64,000 nucleotides of DNA from Myoxocephalus aenaeus (GCA_038501785.1 JBAMJR010000083.1:754501-818500), one strand, 5' to 3'; counted from the stretch's first letter, positions 47,501-57,227 are shown. Made by a program: numbers and translations. The notes: a model not told the origin generated them from the sequence alone.

Positions 47501-50197
47501 TGCTTTCTCTTATTGCAGGTTTACATGGATCGTGGCTATATCTGGGCCTTTCTTGGGTTTAGTTTGGCGTAACTAAACCCAAACAAGGTCCAGATAGCCA
47601 GCAGGTTAATCTGGTAGCCAGAAAAGGAAGGGAGCCCCTCAACCCACCTCTGCTAGAACGCGGCGGTCCTGGATCTTGCGCCCACTCAGCTGCTTCACCA
47701 CGTTTTTGGCTCCTTCTGCTACTGCCGATTCAATCTTCATGTGGTGCACGAGGTGAGCGACCCGCAGCTCCTGAGCACTGAGCACCTCAGGGTGCCCTGA
47801 GACAGAGACAGCACCTTAAAGACCTGGTCTCTGAACGACTCGACGTTTTAGAAGCAATGTTGTCAAATGACTTGGTAATGCACACAGAATCCTTTACGTA
47901 CATAAATAAATATCTTTGTTTTCACAAAGCCCTGTGAAATTATGAATTTCAAGCAAACTTGAACTAAAAACTCATTTATTAATTCTTGCCGGATTTGAGA
48001 ACGTAAAATCATTCTTCACCTTGGCAGCAGTTGTTTGACTTAACACTCAAACTTTAACTCAAAATGAATTTGATTATTTTGTGTGATACATTGAGACATG
48101 ATTTTTTTCATATGGTCAACATGCGTCTTATTGTGAAAGTTAAGACAAGGTTAAGTTGACTCAGTCAATGTGAGCCTCATGGAGCTCATGCTGAGTCTGA
48201 GGTTCATCCTGCTGCAGATGAAAGGGTGAGGTTCACGTCATCCTGCTGCAGATGAAGGGGTGATCTTTACCGTGCGAGCTCTCCTGCTCCCCGTCTCTGG
48301 CCTGGCTGACTTTGATGATCTGCATGCGCAGGAGCTCAATCTTAGTGCGGCTGTCCTGCAGCATCTGCTGGGCCGAGGTCATCATCTTCCGGTCCTGGAG
48401 ATAAACCGATGCATGTTGTTCAACACAGAGGAATCATGACACAGCAAGACGTGACGCAAACCAGGTACACTGGGCCCTAACTCCTGTCTCCTGCTTCCTA
48501 CCTCCTGCCATGGCCCTGCTGATGCCCCCCCCTCCCTCCTTCTGCTTCATGGATCGTGGATATCTTGATCGTGTTCCATGCCTACTACTCATATGAATAA
48601 TTTCATATTCATTGAATGTGCTGTAACTCCGTTACGTTGTTCATTCTGGTCACATGACATCTATTGCTTCTGTCCATCAGGAGAGGGATCCTCCTCTGTT
48701 GCTCTCCTGAAGGTTCTTCCTGTTTTCCCTGTGAAAGGGTTTTTACTATCTTTATTTGGGGAGTTGTTCCTGATCCGATGTGAGGTCCTGGGACAGGATG
48801 TTATGTTACAGACTGTAAAGCCCTCTGAGGATAACTTGTATTTGTGATGTTGGGCTATATAAAATAAACTGAATTGAATGGACCGTGTATGGTCAATGTG
48901 ACCAATTGTGGCCAAATAGTAATACAGACAGTCAGCGATGTCTGTATTGTGAATTCCTGCATAAATCCTTATGCTGCGTTCACACCGGCGCAGCTTTTAC
49001 AGCTTCAGTTTACTCGCGCGAGTGACACAAGGGTGTTCACACCAAACGAGAAAAATCGCGCCGCGAAGGGGCCGTGGCTTATCTCCGTTGCTTGTCTCTG
49101 TGAAAGGAGCTTTCATTTCCGCCAGACCACTAGTTCTGCTTTATACTTGTTGTGGAAGTCCCAAAAACGTCAGAACATCAAACGCCCTCGTGTTTGAGTT
49201 CATAATATTATCCGTAGCCGCACACAGCTCGGTGAATTTCACCGACTCCTCCAGGAACTGCCCTGGTTTTATCTCCGTAAAACGGATACCGTTTCCTTCA
49301 TCCACCATGAAATAACCACTAGTTCTGCTTTATACTTGTTGTGTAAACTCCACATGTGTCGGAACATCAAACTCCATGGTGTCTGGGTTCATAATATTAT
49401 CCGTAGTCCCACAACAGCGTCTGAATGAAGCCGCTGCCAGCGCTACTTCAGGCGGAGCAGCAACAGTTTGATTCAGCAATGGCAAGACGAGTGATGAGGG
49501 GCGGAGCTTCTCAACGCTGATTGGCTGACGCAACTTTGTGCCCCGCGTCCTTCGTTCTGTTCGCCCCGCCTCAAACGCGTCTATCGCGCCGCAGCGAGTT
49601 TGTGCATTGACTTTGCATGTAATCTGGTCGCGCGTCAAATTCGCGCCGCGTCCGGTGTGAACGGAGCATTAGTGTGTATAAAGTAGCACATCACTTGAAG
49701 TACTCAGCCAAGAACAAATCCATCTCGACTTCCTGCGTTTGAATGTTTTTGTCGTCTCATCTTTCCTCTACTTCTAATGGTACAAAACCACTGAGCTCTA
49801 GTGGACAATTCAAACAACAATTACTGAAGTCAATTAACAGAATCTTACAGTGTCATTGGTGAGGGATGCTGTTATCTGTAATTAATTTGCATGATGCAAC
49901 ACAACCAGTGACAGGAGAGTTTTGCATCAATACACTTTACACACTGACAGTCTTTACAGCGTCTGTGGTCCAGAGTCCTCACTCTGCATTGTTCATGAAT
50001 GAACCAAGAACATGTTCTCATGATAGATCATGTCTTCTTTGTTGGCTCGTCATGTGAACCGCGAGGCCTCTTTTGTACCTCCTATAGATCACTTTGGGCT
50101 TTATCCATTCTTTAGTTCCAACCAGCACCAAGCTTTCCCTCCATAAAGGAGTTCCTTCAGGCCACAGGAGGATTTACATTACTTTTGCATTTCCCTC

Positions 50198-50241
<44 letters not shown>

Positions 50242-53200
50242 TGCACCTTGACTGAGCTGTTGTTGTAAGTCTGGATTATGTTCTCAGCGCCCTGCTTGAC
50301 TTTGGTCTCCATGGTGAGCTGTTTCTTCAGGGTTCTGACCCGACTGGCCACCGGGGACGCGACCTCTTCCCACGGACAAGACTCTGTGGACAGGTGGTCG
50401 TCCTCCTCCACGCAGCCTGCAGAGAAACAACCACACGGCGGGTCAGGCTTCAGGAGGCTTGGGACACTATTCTCCTTCATTGGTGCTGATTCGTTTGAGA
50501 GGGTCTGCATCTTTCAGTATTCAGAGGGCAAGCTGTGCAGCTGTGCAGCTCAATGCAACATCTGGAAAGCAATGGAGTGTTTTCTGCTGCCGGGTTTGGA
50601 ATATTGGGTGAAGAGACCCGTCAGCATGCGCCACCCGTCAGCATGCGCCACCCATCAGCATGCGCCACCCATCAGCATGTGTCAGCATGGGCCACCCATC
50701 AGCATGTGTCAGCATGGGCCACCCATCAGCATGTGTCAGCATGTGTCAGCATGGGCCACCCGTCAGCATGCGCCACCCGTCGTCACCCGTCAGCATGCGC
50801 CACCCCGTCAGCATGTGCCAGCATGCGCCACCCGTCAGCATGCGCAACCCCTCGTCACCCGTCAGCATGCGCCACCCGCCAGCATGCGCCAGCATGCGCC
50901 ACCCGTCAGCATGCGCCACCCGTCGTCACCCGTCAGCATGCGCCACCCCGTCAGCATGTGCCAGCATGCGCCACCCGTCAGCATGCGCAACCCCTCGTCA
51001 CCCGTCAGCATGCGCCACCCGCCAGCATGCGCCAGCATGCGCCAGCATGCGCCACCCGTCAGCACGCGCCACCCGTCAGCATGCACCAGCATGCGCCACG
51101 CGCCACCCGTCGCCACCCGTCAGCATGCGGCACCCGTCGTCACCCGTCGTCACCCGTCAGCCCTCGTCAGCATGCGCCACCCCTCGTCACCCGTCAGCAT
51201 GCGTCACCCGTCAGCATGCGTCACCCCTCGTCACCCTTCAGCACGCGCCACCCGTCAGCATGCGCCACCCGTCAGCATGCACCAGCATGCGCCACGCGTC
51301 ACCCGTCGCCACCCGTCAGCATGCGTCACGCGTCACCCGGCGTCACCCGTCAGCATGCGCCACCCGTCGTCACCCGTCAGCCCTCGTCAGCCGTCAGCAT
51401 GCGCCACCCCTCGTCACCCGTCAGGATGCGCCACCCGTCAGCATGCGCCACCCGTCAGCATGCGCCACCCGTCAGCATGCGCCACCCGTCAGCACCCGCC
51501 ACCCATCAGCATGTGTCAGCATGCGCCACGCGTCAGCATGTGTCAGCATGTGTCAGCATGGGCCACCCGTCAGCATGCGCCACCCGTCAGCATGCGCCAG
51601 CATGCGCCACCCGTCAGCATGCGCCACCCGTCGCCACCCGTCAGCATGCGCCACCCGTCAGCACGCGCCACCCGTCAGCATGCACCAGCATGCGCCACGC
51701 GTCACCCGTCGCCACCCGTCAGCATGCGTCACGCGTCACCCGTCAGCATGCGCCACCCGTCGTCACCCGTCAGCCCTCGTCAGCCGTCAGCATGCGCCAC
51801 CCCTCGTCACCCGTCAGGATGCGCCACCCGTCAGCATGCGCCACCCGTCAGCATGCGTCACGCGTCACCCGTCAGCATGCGCCACCCGTCGTCACCCGTC
51901 AGCCCTCGTCAGCATGCGCCACCCCTCGTCACCCGTCAGGATGCGCCACCCGTCAGCATGCGCCACCCGTCAGCATGCGCCACCCGTCAGCACGCGCCAC
52001 CCGTCAGCACCCGTTGCCACCCATCAGCATGTGTCAGCATGCGCCACGCGTCAGCATGCGTCACCATGGGCCACCCATCAGCATGTGTCAGCATGGGCCA
52101 CCCGTCAGCATGCGCCACCCGTCAGCATGTGTCACCATGGGCCACCCATCAGCATGTGTCACCATGGGCCACCCATCAGCATGTGTCACCATGGGCCACC
52201 CGTCAGCATGCGCCACCCGTCAGCATGCGCCACCCGTCAGCACCCGCCACCCATCAGCATGTGTCAGCATGCGCCACGCGTCAGCATGTGTCAGCATGTG
52301 TCAGCATGGGCCACCCGTCAGCATGCGCCACCCGTCAGCATGCGCCAGCATGCGCCACCCGTCAGCATGCGCCACCCGTCGCCACCCGTCAGCATGCGCC
52401 ACCCGTCAGCACGCGCCACCCGTCAGCATGCACCAGCATGCGCCACGCGTCACCCGTCGCCACCCGTCAGCATGCGTCACGCGTCACCCGTCAGCATGCG
52501 CCACCCGTCGTCACCCGTCAGCCCTCGTCAGCCGTCAGCATGCGCCACCCCTCGTCACCCGTCAGGATGCGCCACCCGTCAGCATGCGCCACCCGTCAGC
52601 ATGCGCCACCCGTCAGCATGCGTCACGCGTCACCCGTCAGCATGCGCCACCCGTCGTCACCCGTCAGGATGCGCCACCCGTCAGCATGCGCCACCCGTCA
52701 GCATGCGCCACCCGTCAGCACGCGCCACCCGTCAGCATGCGCCACCCGTCAGCACGTGCCACCCGTCAGCACCCGTTGCCACCCATCAGCATGTGTCAGC
52801 ATGCGCCACGCGTCAGCATGCGCCACCCGTCAGCATGTGTCACCATGGGCCACCCATCAGCATGTGTCAGCATGGGCCACCCGTCAGCATGCGCCACCCG
52901 TCAGCATGTGTCACCATGGGCCACCCATCAGCATGTGTCAGCATGGGCCACCCGTCAGCATGCGCCACCCGTCAGGATACGCCACCCGTCGTCAGGATAC
53001 GCCACCCGTCGTCAGGATGCGGCACCCGTCGTCAGGATGCGGCACCCGTCGTCAGGATGCGGCACCCGTCGTCAGCATGTGTCAGCATGCGCCACCCGTC
53101 AGCATGCGCCACCCGTCAGCATGTGTCAGCATGCGCCACGCGTCAGCATGCGCCACCCGTCGTCACCCGTCAGGATGCGCCACCCGCCAGCATGCGCCAC

Positions 53201-55798
53201 CCGTCAGCATGCGCCAGCATGCGCCACCCGTCAGCATGCGCCAGCATGCGCCACCCGTCAGCATGCGCCAGCATGCGCCACCCGTCAGCATGCGCCAGCA
53301 TGCGCCACCCGTCAGCATGTGCCAGCATGCGCCACCCGTCAGCATGCGTCACCCGTCAGCATGCGCCAGCATGCGTCACCCGTCAGCATGCGCCAGCATG
53401 CGTCACCCGTCAGCATGCGCCAGCATGCGTCACCCGTCAGCATGCGCCAGCATGCGTCACCCGTCAGCATGCGCCAGCATGCGTCACCCGTCAGCATGCG
53501 TTACCTGTGGTGCCGTCCCTCTCGGTGGCCATGGACCGGGCGTTGAGCTCCTGCAGCTCCCAGTGCAGCTTCTCCAGCTTGCGGCTCGAGGCTTTGAGCT
53601 GGCCCTCCACGTCGGCAGCGTTTTTGCGGTTGGTGACAGCTCTCCGGAGTCTCTCAGCAGCCTCCTTGATCTTCAGCTCTCGCTGGATCTCCTGCCGGAG
53701 GAGAGTACGAGCATCTTCCAACCGCTGCTGGAACTCTGGGTCCAGAATGTCCCCCTCATCCAGAGCCCTCTGAAGGACACCACAGCGTCAATGTCTGGCA
53801 GGTTCATACACATCCTGACCAATGCATTGATCCATGACTTTAAACCAAATGTCCATGACCAACATTTAGTGAAATCTGGGTGTAAACAGTAAAAAGTGAG
53901 TAAATGTAGTATTTAAACTAACAATGAGAATACAAAGCATACAGTAAACCTTAAATGACTCAAATGAATGAGACAATAGTTTGATTAAAAGAATAAACAT
54001 TTATATAGATGCCTGTATGTATGCCTGCTTATATTCTGAGTCTTTCTTTTAAAAGCATATTAATTATTTAAACTCAGCGTAAATGAACGTCATGAACACA
54101 TGAATATAACACATTTACATGACTTTTACTAAACTTTTGGGATTTTATTTGTTTCAAGGACTTTTCCAGGCCTGGAAATAACCATTTTAAAACTCCATGA
54201 CTGTTCCAGGTTTTCCATGAGCGTAAGAACCCTGGTCTGATCACTGCGGTTGGTATTGTGATACCTCGTTATGTATCACAGGTTATATGTACATTATGAA
54301 ACATGCTAGCATAACTCATAATAGGGTCAAGCGGTTTCTCCCATGTCTTTGAACGCATTCCTTCAACAACATTTATCAATACAGAGGGATGTCATGTAGT
54401 TTGCACTAAATGTCCCTTCAAGATAGACTCCATGCTTTTCACTAAATGTGAAATATAGAGAACATTTAAACGTAGACAGCTGCAACATTACAGGTTGCGC
54501 CGACACATGAACAGCCATCTTTACTCCCATGTAAAGAGGACAGTTATATCAGACAGAAAACTGCCGTTTAACTTTTCAGATGAAAAAACACAGGTTGTTC
54601 CGACTGGTTGATGCAAGCAAAGAAGAAAGGAGAGGAACAAGTTGATGAAGGAGAAGGGTTCCAGGAAGACCAGTCCATGATCCCAACACAGGGATGGATC
54701 CCAACACAGTGACGATACATGTGCTCTCTACTCCAGTGGTGCTGGATCAAGATTAGCACTAAAACTTTATATGGTTTTCATGAACAGTTAACCTCCGCCA
54801 GTCTGTTCTGAAAAGTAATTCTTGTTAGTTTGTTCTTATTGAACTGGTTGTGGTCCAAAGAGCAGCATGTTTGACACCTTGCACCAGCTTTAATGTCCTC
54901 GCCCTCAATCTACCTCATCCCCTCTACCTTAACATGTTACATTCCATAAGCTTTAGCTAAACAAACTCATGTTGAATCATCAAACCTCGGCTCAGTGATT
55001 GTTATAGGCAGAGCAGAATAACAGCTGTTGAGGGCTGCTTTGTGCTGGGTTTCCTGTTTCTATGTCTTCCCACGCTATCGTCTCCTGGAGGACACGCCTC
55101 CCACAGGACACGCCTCCCACAGGACACGCCTCATGGAGGACACGCCTCCCACAGGACACGCCTCATGGAGGACACGCATCATGGAGGACACGCCTCCCAC
55201 AGGACACGCCTCATGGAGGACACGCATCATGGAGGACACGCATCATGGAGGACACGCCTCCTGGAAGACAGGCATCCTGGAAGACACGCCTCCCTCCCAG
55301 AGGACACGCCTCCTGCTGGCAAAACAAGTCGGTCTGGCTCCTGAAGAAACTGTGACGTCATAGTGACGAATGGATGACACAGTTCTACATGCATGTGGAA
55401 GGCTGCCCTAAAGACACTGGTTACAATGTTACATTTCATTTAGTCACATTACAAAAGGTCTTCTTTTCATAGGAAGTCGAATTATAGACAAAAACTCTGC
55501 ATTCCTTTACCCAGACCAACAAATAGCTGAGCTACCCTTATTGACATGAAGCGATATCAAAGTCACTCCTCCTCTTTTCTTTATGAAACATTCATGTTCA
55601 CCAAGAGGAACTGGAGGAGGAAACCAGACCAACAGGAAAATCCAGTGCGCATGTCTGTGGAGCGCCGAGAGTTAACGTAACTTCAGCTATTAATGTCGCC
55701 ACGTCACGGCTGCATGATAACTACACTTCATTTAACGATTACATGAATAACTCAATAACCTGAGGCCATTACTTTACCTGCAGCGTCAAGCCGGACAT
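34386..55798 (-). CDS. pkn3: pkn3-like protein kinase N, complete, 22 exons
   Basis: Exons 5' to 3': 55798-55778, 53769-53505, 50416-50247, 48394-48271, 47796-47648, 47068-46855, 45846-45664, 44713-44604, 42643-42500, 42148-42073, 39209-39065, 38655-38565, 38442-38411, 38098-38029, 37903-37812, 36022-35846, 35781-35719, 35642-35566, 35462-35320, 35111-35004, 34902-34822, 34586-34386. They sum to 2736 nt, 911 aa (human PKN3 about 889), every junction GT-AG and in phase. Order: three HR1 coiled coils that bind Rho-family GTPases, a C2-like region, a Ser/Thr AGC kinase domain and a C-terminal tail. It should act as a Rho effector kinase downstream of PDK1. The PKN family is certain from sequence; PKN3 rather than PKN1/2 rests mostly on the neighbours. 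Introns hold most of the window's transposons and several arrays. The exon 14 acceptor is a tandem CAGCAG, so one residue may be optional. Confidence 0.94.
35466..35510. repeat. (AC)n tract beside the pkn3 exon 19 acceptor
   Basis: On the pkn3 strand this is a (GT)n run of about 44 bp that ends at the GCGCAG acceptor (35463), replacing the usual pyrimidine tract. Confidence 0.93.
36250..37260. repeat. Decamer array, about 100 copies, in pkn3 intron 15
   Basis: Strict 10-bp period: (AT/AC)(TAA/TGA/CGA/CGG/CAG)GCAGC. The commonest units are ATTAAGCAGC and ACTGAGCAGC. Phase is kept without slips over about 1 kb. Confidence 0.97.
38722..39010 (-). mobile_element. Internal fragment of the Harbinger-like element seen at 48972-49668, opposite orientation
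   Basis: About 290 bp resembling the reverse complement of about 49270-49450, with shared blocks such as GACTACGGATAATATTAT and AACCCAGACACCATGGAGTT. Terminal repeats are missing. A short AT-rich insert (TATACAGTATATTATATT) distinguishes it from the other copy. Confidence 0.75.
39549..39790. repeat. Short minisatellite in pkn3 intron 10 (ACCCAAATCATAGCACAATA)
   Basis: About seven copies of a roughly 34-bp unit with TGTGAACATTC(A/T)CTA joining segments. Confidence 0.9.
40085..40200. mobile_element. Possible LINE/SINE tail fragment
   Basis: AGTTTATTTCTACAGCACAT and the following CAGTGTGCCTTACAGAAACT resemble the ends of fish non-LTR elements. Resemblance only. Confidence 0.3.
40809..41938 (-). 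mobile_element. PIF/Harbinger-type transposon with decayed SANT/Myb-like gene
   Basis: Terminal inverted repeats contain GGCCTGTCTCACGAAGCTGG at 40814 and its exact reverse complement up to 41933; the match extends outward to CCAGAG/CTCTGG. Subterminal copies of TCTCACGAAGC (about 40880) and its complement (about 41838) add to the structure. The interior encodes, on the - strand, part of a Myb/SANT-like DNA-binding protein of the sort carried by Harbinger transposons; no DDE transposase is seen. It sits in pkn3 intron 10. No clear target duplication. Confidence 0.8.
41404..41788 (-). pseudogene. SANT/Myb-like DNA-binding protein fragment of the Harbinger element
   Basis: Exon-like part one (about 41788-41569) reads TTEEQTIILRMYEKYRERIQ and ends WQKIADSVNA. 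Part two (about 41479-41404) after a TTCAG acceptor reads CNPSGAKRTWEQVKTKYKNI then VQS. Joined, these resemble the WxxIAxxVNACNP...KRTWxQVKxKYKNI helix set of SANT-like proteins. The expected donor after NA reads GCATAA rather than GC/GTAA, so splicing looks broken. No continuation was found. Confidence 0.7.
42455..42499. repeat. (AC)n-rich tract at the pkn3 exon 9 donor
   Basis: On the pkn3 strand the donor GAG/GTGTGTGTG at 42500/42499 runs straight into interrupted (GT)n. Confidence 0.9.
42690..42725. mobile_element. Solo terminal repeat of the 5500-5953 transposon family
   Basis: TAGGCCATTATTTTAGGAAG then GTGAGGACA matches the right terminus at about 5930-5953. No partner end is visible, so this is a truncated copy. 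Confidence 0.7.
42829..44506 (+). mobile_element. Degenerate L2/CR1-type LINE, 5'-truncated, antisense in pkn3 intron 8
   Basis: Encodes broken reverse transcriptase: LDLIPSSILQSIAPDLLPFL near the start, FDTMNHQILISSLQDLGISG, PQGSVLGPLLFSLYTNSL and the catalytic SYADDTQL in different frames, then TDISQWMSTHHLKINPDKTE. A 53-bp segment is repeated about five times (43079-43330) and shifts the frame. A fold-back lies at 43536-43586 and part of the RT fingers is deleted near 42985. The 3' end ATCGCTTTGGATAAAAGCGT then CAGCTAAATGAAATG and an (ATGTA)n-type tail. Flanked on both sides by CTCAGTCAGTCTTCATGTTT units. Confidence 0.88.
43079..43330. repeat. 53-bp tandem duplication inside the LINE
   Basis: About 4.8 copies of CCTCACCAGTCTGGATTCAA-containing 53-bp units. 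The unit length is not a multiple of three, so the array disrupts the RT reading frame. Confidence 0.95.
44742..45052. repeat. 39-bp minisatellite near the pkn3 exon 8 acceptor, eight copies
   Basis: Nearly identical units of GAGGAAGTCATGAAGACAGA then GGTAGACAACATCAGCTGT. Because 39 is divisible by three, frames stay open (114-181 aa) on both strands; not a gene. The array starts about 28 bp upstream (pkn3 sense) of the exon 8 acceptor at 44714. Confidence 0.96.
45340..45640. mobile_element. Probable decayed DNA-transposon sequence in pkn3 intron 7
   Basis: Contains GGGGCGTGACAAAACATTTT and TTGAGAACCACTGGA, wording common at transposon ends in fish, and AGTAGGTGGCGGTAATGCAC. Ends not defined. 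Confidence 0.35.
46405..46513. repeat. 26-bp tandem repeat derived from LINE 3' sequence
   Basis: Four copies of ATTGTCCTTCTAGTCACATG then ACATCT. A close single copy (TTCTGGTCACATGACATCTA) occurs in the LINE-like 3' region at about 48643-48662. Confidence 0.9.
47532..47602. repeat. Imperfect hairpin in pkn3 intron 5
   Basis: GGCTATATCTGGGCCTTTCT then TGGGTTTAGTT and its imperfect complement (ACTAAACCCAAACAAGGTCC then AGATAGCC) surround a short loop. Confidence 0.85.
48540..48885 (+). mobile_element. LINE 3' UTR-type fragment with GAATTGAAT tail
   Basis: Reads GGATCCTCCTCTGTTGCTCT, CCTGATCCGATGTGAGGTCC, TGTAAAGCCCTCTGAGGATA and AAATAAACTGAATTGAAT, the characteristic 3' end of a widespread fish non-LTR element. 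No RT coding remains. Confidence 0.7.
48972..49668. mobile_element. Harbinger-type MITE with TTA target duplication
   Basis: Ends TGCTGCGTTCACACCGG and (reverse complement of the right end) TGCTCCGTTCACACCGG, flanked by TTA at 48969-48971 and 49669-49671. A 3-bp TTA duplication fits PIF/Harbinger. The interior has two diverged copies of a segment starting CCACTAGTTCTGCTTTATAC (about 49127 and 49315), an internal duplication. Related fragment at 38722-39010. No intact transposase. Confidence 0.82.
50200..50240. repeat. (GT)n microsatellite next to pkn3 exon 3
   Basis: A GT run of about 40 bp just downstream (pkn3 sense) of the exon 3 donor at 50246; on the pkn3 strand it reads (AC)n. Confidence 0.93.
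50625..53503. repeat. 2.9-kb GCATGC-rich minisatellite in pkn3 intron 2, starting at the exon 2 donor
   Basis: About 170 units of roughly 17 bp around CCCGTCAGCATGCGCCA with variants such as CATCAGCATGTGTCAGCATG, GTCGTCACC and CGTCAGGATGCG; higher-order blocks of several hundred bp recur. On the pkn3 strand the array begins two bases into the intron, GTAACGCATGCTGACGGGTG. All three + frames are open for over 1000 codons with a 17-residue period (RHPSACATRQHAPPVSM), a consequence of a stop-free 17-bp unit. Confidence 0.95.
53946..54234 (-). repeat. Dispersed repeat, copy 3 (inverted relative to copy 2)
   Basis: About 289 bp in pkn3 intron 1. It contains TTTATATAGATGCCTGTATG, CCTGCTTATATTCTGAGTCT and ACTCCATGACTGTTCCAGGT, all matched in reverse complement at 26568-26839. 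Confidence 0.88.
54240..55080. other. pkn3 intron 1, unique sequence
   Basis: About 840 bp with no gene, transposon end or array that I can recognise. Small open frames have no domain. Confidence 0.5.
55085..55318. repeat. Minisatellite in pkn3 intron 1 (AGGACACGCCTCCCAC)
   Basis: About 14 units of 16-17 bp alternating AGGACACGCCTCCCAC and GGACACGC(C/A)TCATGGA. Confidence 0.93.
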
Positions 55799-55894
55799 GG
55801 TGGCGGTCACCGGCCGCAGCGCGGCGGGCTCTTCCGGCCAGAGAGTCGGGGCAGCGGCTCCGGGAGGACCGGGAAACGACGCGTCCGCTCCGGT

Positions 55895-56142
55895 ACAGCT
55901 CACCTGCTGCTCCGGTACAGCTCACCTGCTGCTCCGGTACAGCTCACCTGCTGCTCGGTACAGCTCACCTGCTGCTCCGGTACAGCTCACCTGCTGCTCG
56001 GTACAGCTCACCTGCTGCTCCGGTACAGCTCACCTGCTGCTCGGTACAGCTCACCTGCTGCTCGGTACAGCTCACCTGCTGCTCGGTACAGCTCACCTGC
56101 TGCTCCGGTACAGCTCACCTGCTGCTCGGTACAGCTCACCGT
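55895..56142. repeat. 21-22-bp minisatellite just upstream of the pkn3 start codon
   Basis: About 12 units of GTACAGCTCACCTGCTGCTC with or without CG. On the pkn3 strand each reads GAGCAGCAGGTGAGCTGTAC and so contains CAG/GTGAGC, a consensus 5' splice donor. It lies about 100-340 bp before the ATG, in the 5' UTR or promoter. Confidence 0.93.
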
Positions 56143-56360
56143 GAGTTCACCTGGTGGAGCTGCTCCGGTCACAGAAACAAACCTCAATACAAGTTTGAAT
56201 TGACTTAACCTGCGGCTCGACGCGAGACTGACGTCAGTCGACAGCTTCTGGGTTGGTCGGAAGACACGCTGCAAGAACCAATCACATCCGGGTATTCAAT
56301 GCACCTGCACAGGTGACCCCATGACGCGTTCACGTGCTCGCCGGTCCTCTGAGCTCCTGC
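56143..56360 (-). promoter_or_regulatory. Putative pkn3 promoter region
   Basis: CpG-containing sequence upstream of the pkn3 leader with CCAAT (AACCAATCACATCC), CACGTG-like TCACGTGCTC and GACGTCAGTC. Assigned by position and motifs only. Confidence 0.35.
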
Positions 56361-56555
56361 AGCTGAGAGCTCTGCAGTCATTAGTGAACACAGATCCTCT
56401 GTAGGGAAAGGAAAGCCGGGGAAATGGTTTCAATGAGTTGTTGTTATTGACTTCACATGAGTTCAGTTTGTACATAACGTGTTGCTGAGCCTGTGGTGAA
56501 CTTAAATACATCAAAACAGTAACAGGTTTATTTTCTGTGAGATGAGCTTTGAAGG

Positions 56556-56655
56556 AAACTAACGGGTCATTACATTCAATATTAAACTAACGGGTCATTA
56601 CATTCAATATTAAACTAACGGGTCATTACATTCAATATTAAACTAACGGGTCATA
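56556..56655. repeat. 28-bp tandem repeat, about 3.5 copies
   Basis: Units of AAACTAACGGGTCATTACAT then TCAATATT in the pkn3-set intergenic region. Confidence 0.9.
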
Positions 56656-56659
56656 ACAG

Positions 56660-57225
56660 AGCCATTATAACTTGGAGAGCCCTTAAGTGTTCAGATGCTC
56701 TCCATCAGCTGGTCTTTACTGCATGAACTGTATGAAGCTGGTCTGTGGCTCCAGAGGACAGGTGCCTCCTCCTCTGCTCTTCAGCTTTGGTGCCTCCATG
56801 TTTCTATGCCAGGAGGAAGGTGATTAACCAGCAGGCTGGAAACTGTTGGCCTCAGTGATGCACATGACCACAGAGCAGCTCATTCACCTGTAACTATTGA
56901 ACATTGTGCACTTCGCATCAAATGGCTTCAGTACGGGTTTACCCTCTGGAGGCTCCGCCTCGACACCTGAGGAAAATAAATCATGCACTCAACACCTGTA
57001 CACCTGCACACCTGAACGCCTGCACACCTGCACACCTGTACACTTGTACACTTGTACACTTGTACACCTCCTTGCTGGTGACCTGCCGGCCTCTCTGCCA
57101 TGGGAGGATGGAGACCCCTCTGTTCCCAGAAACGCCTGCAGATTAAACACGGACCTCCGTGCTGGACATCTGGCCCCCATTTCTGACTGTGCGGACAAGG
57201 GTGTGCCATAAGACGAGGATGAGGT
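56660..57225. other. Intergenic sequence, no gene seen
   Basis: About 565 bp of mostly unique sequence with a short TACACCTGCACACC-type repeat at about 56998-57068. Open frames here have no recognisable domain. Confidence 0.5.
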
Positions 57226-57227
57226 GA

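Noticed and set aside
50278..53892. 1204-, 1037- and 1003-codon + strand open frames
   Set aside because: They run through the 17-bp GCATGC array in three frames with the same circular peptide, begin and end antisense to real pkn3 exons, and show no domain. The openness comes from the stop-free unit.
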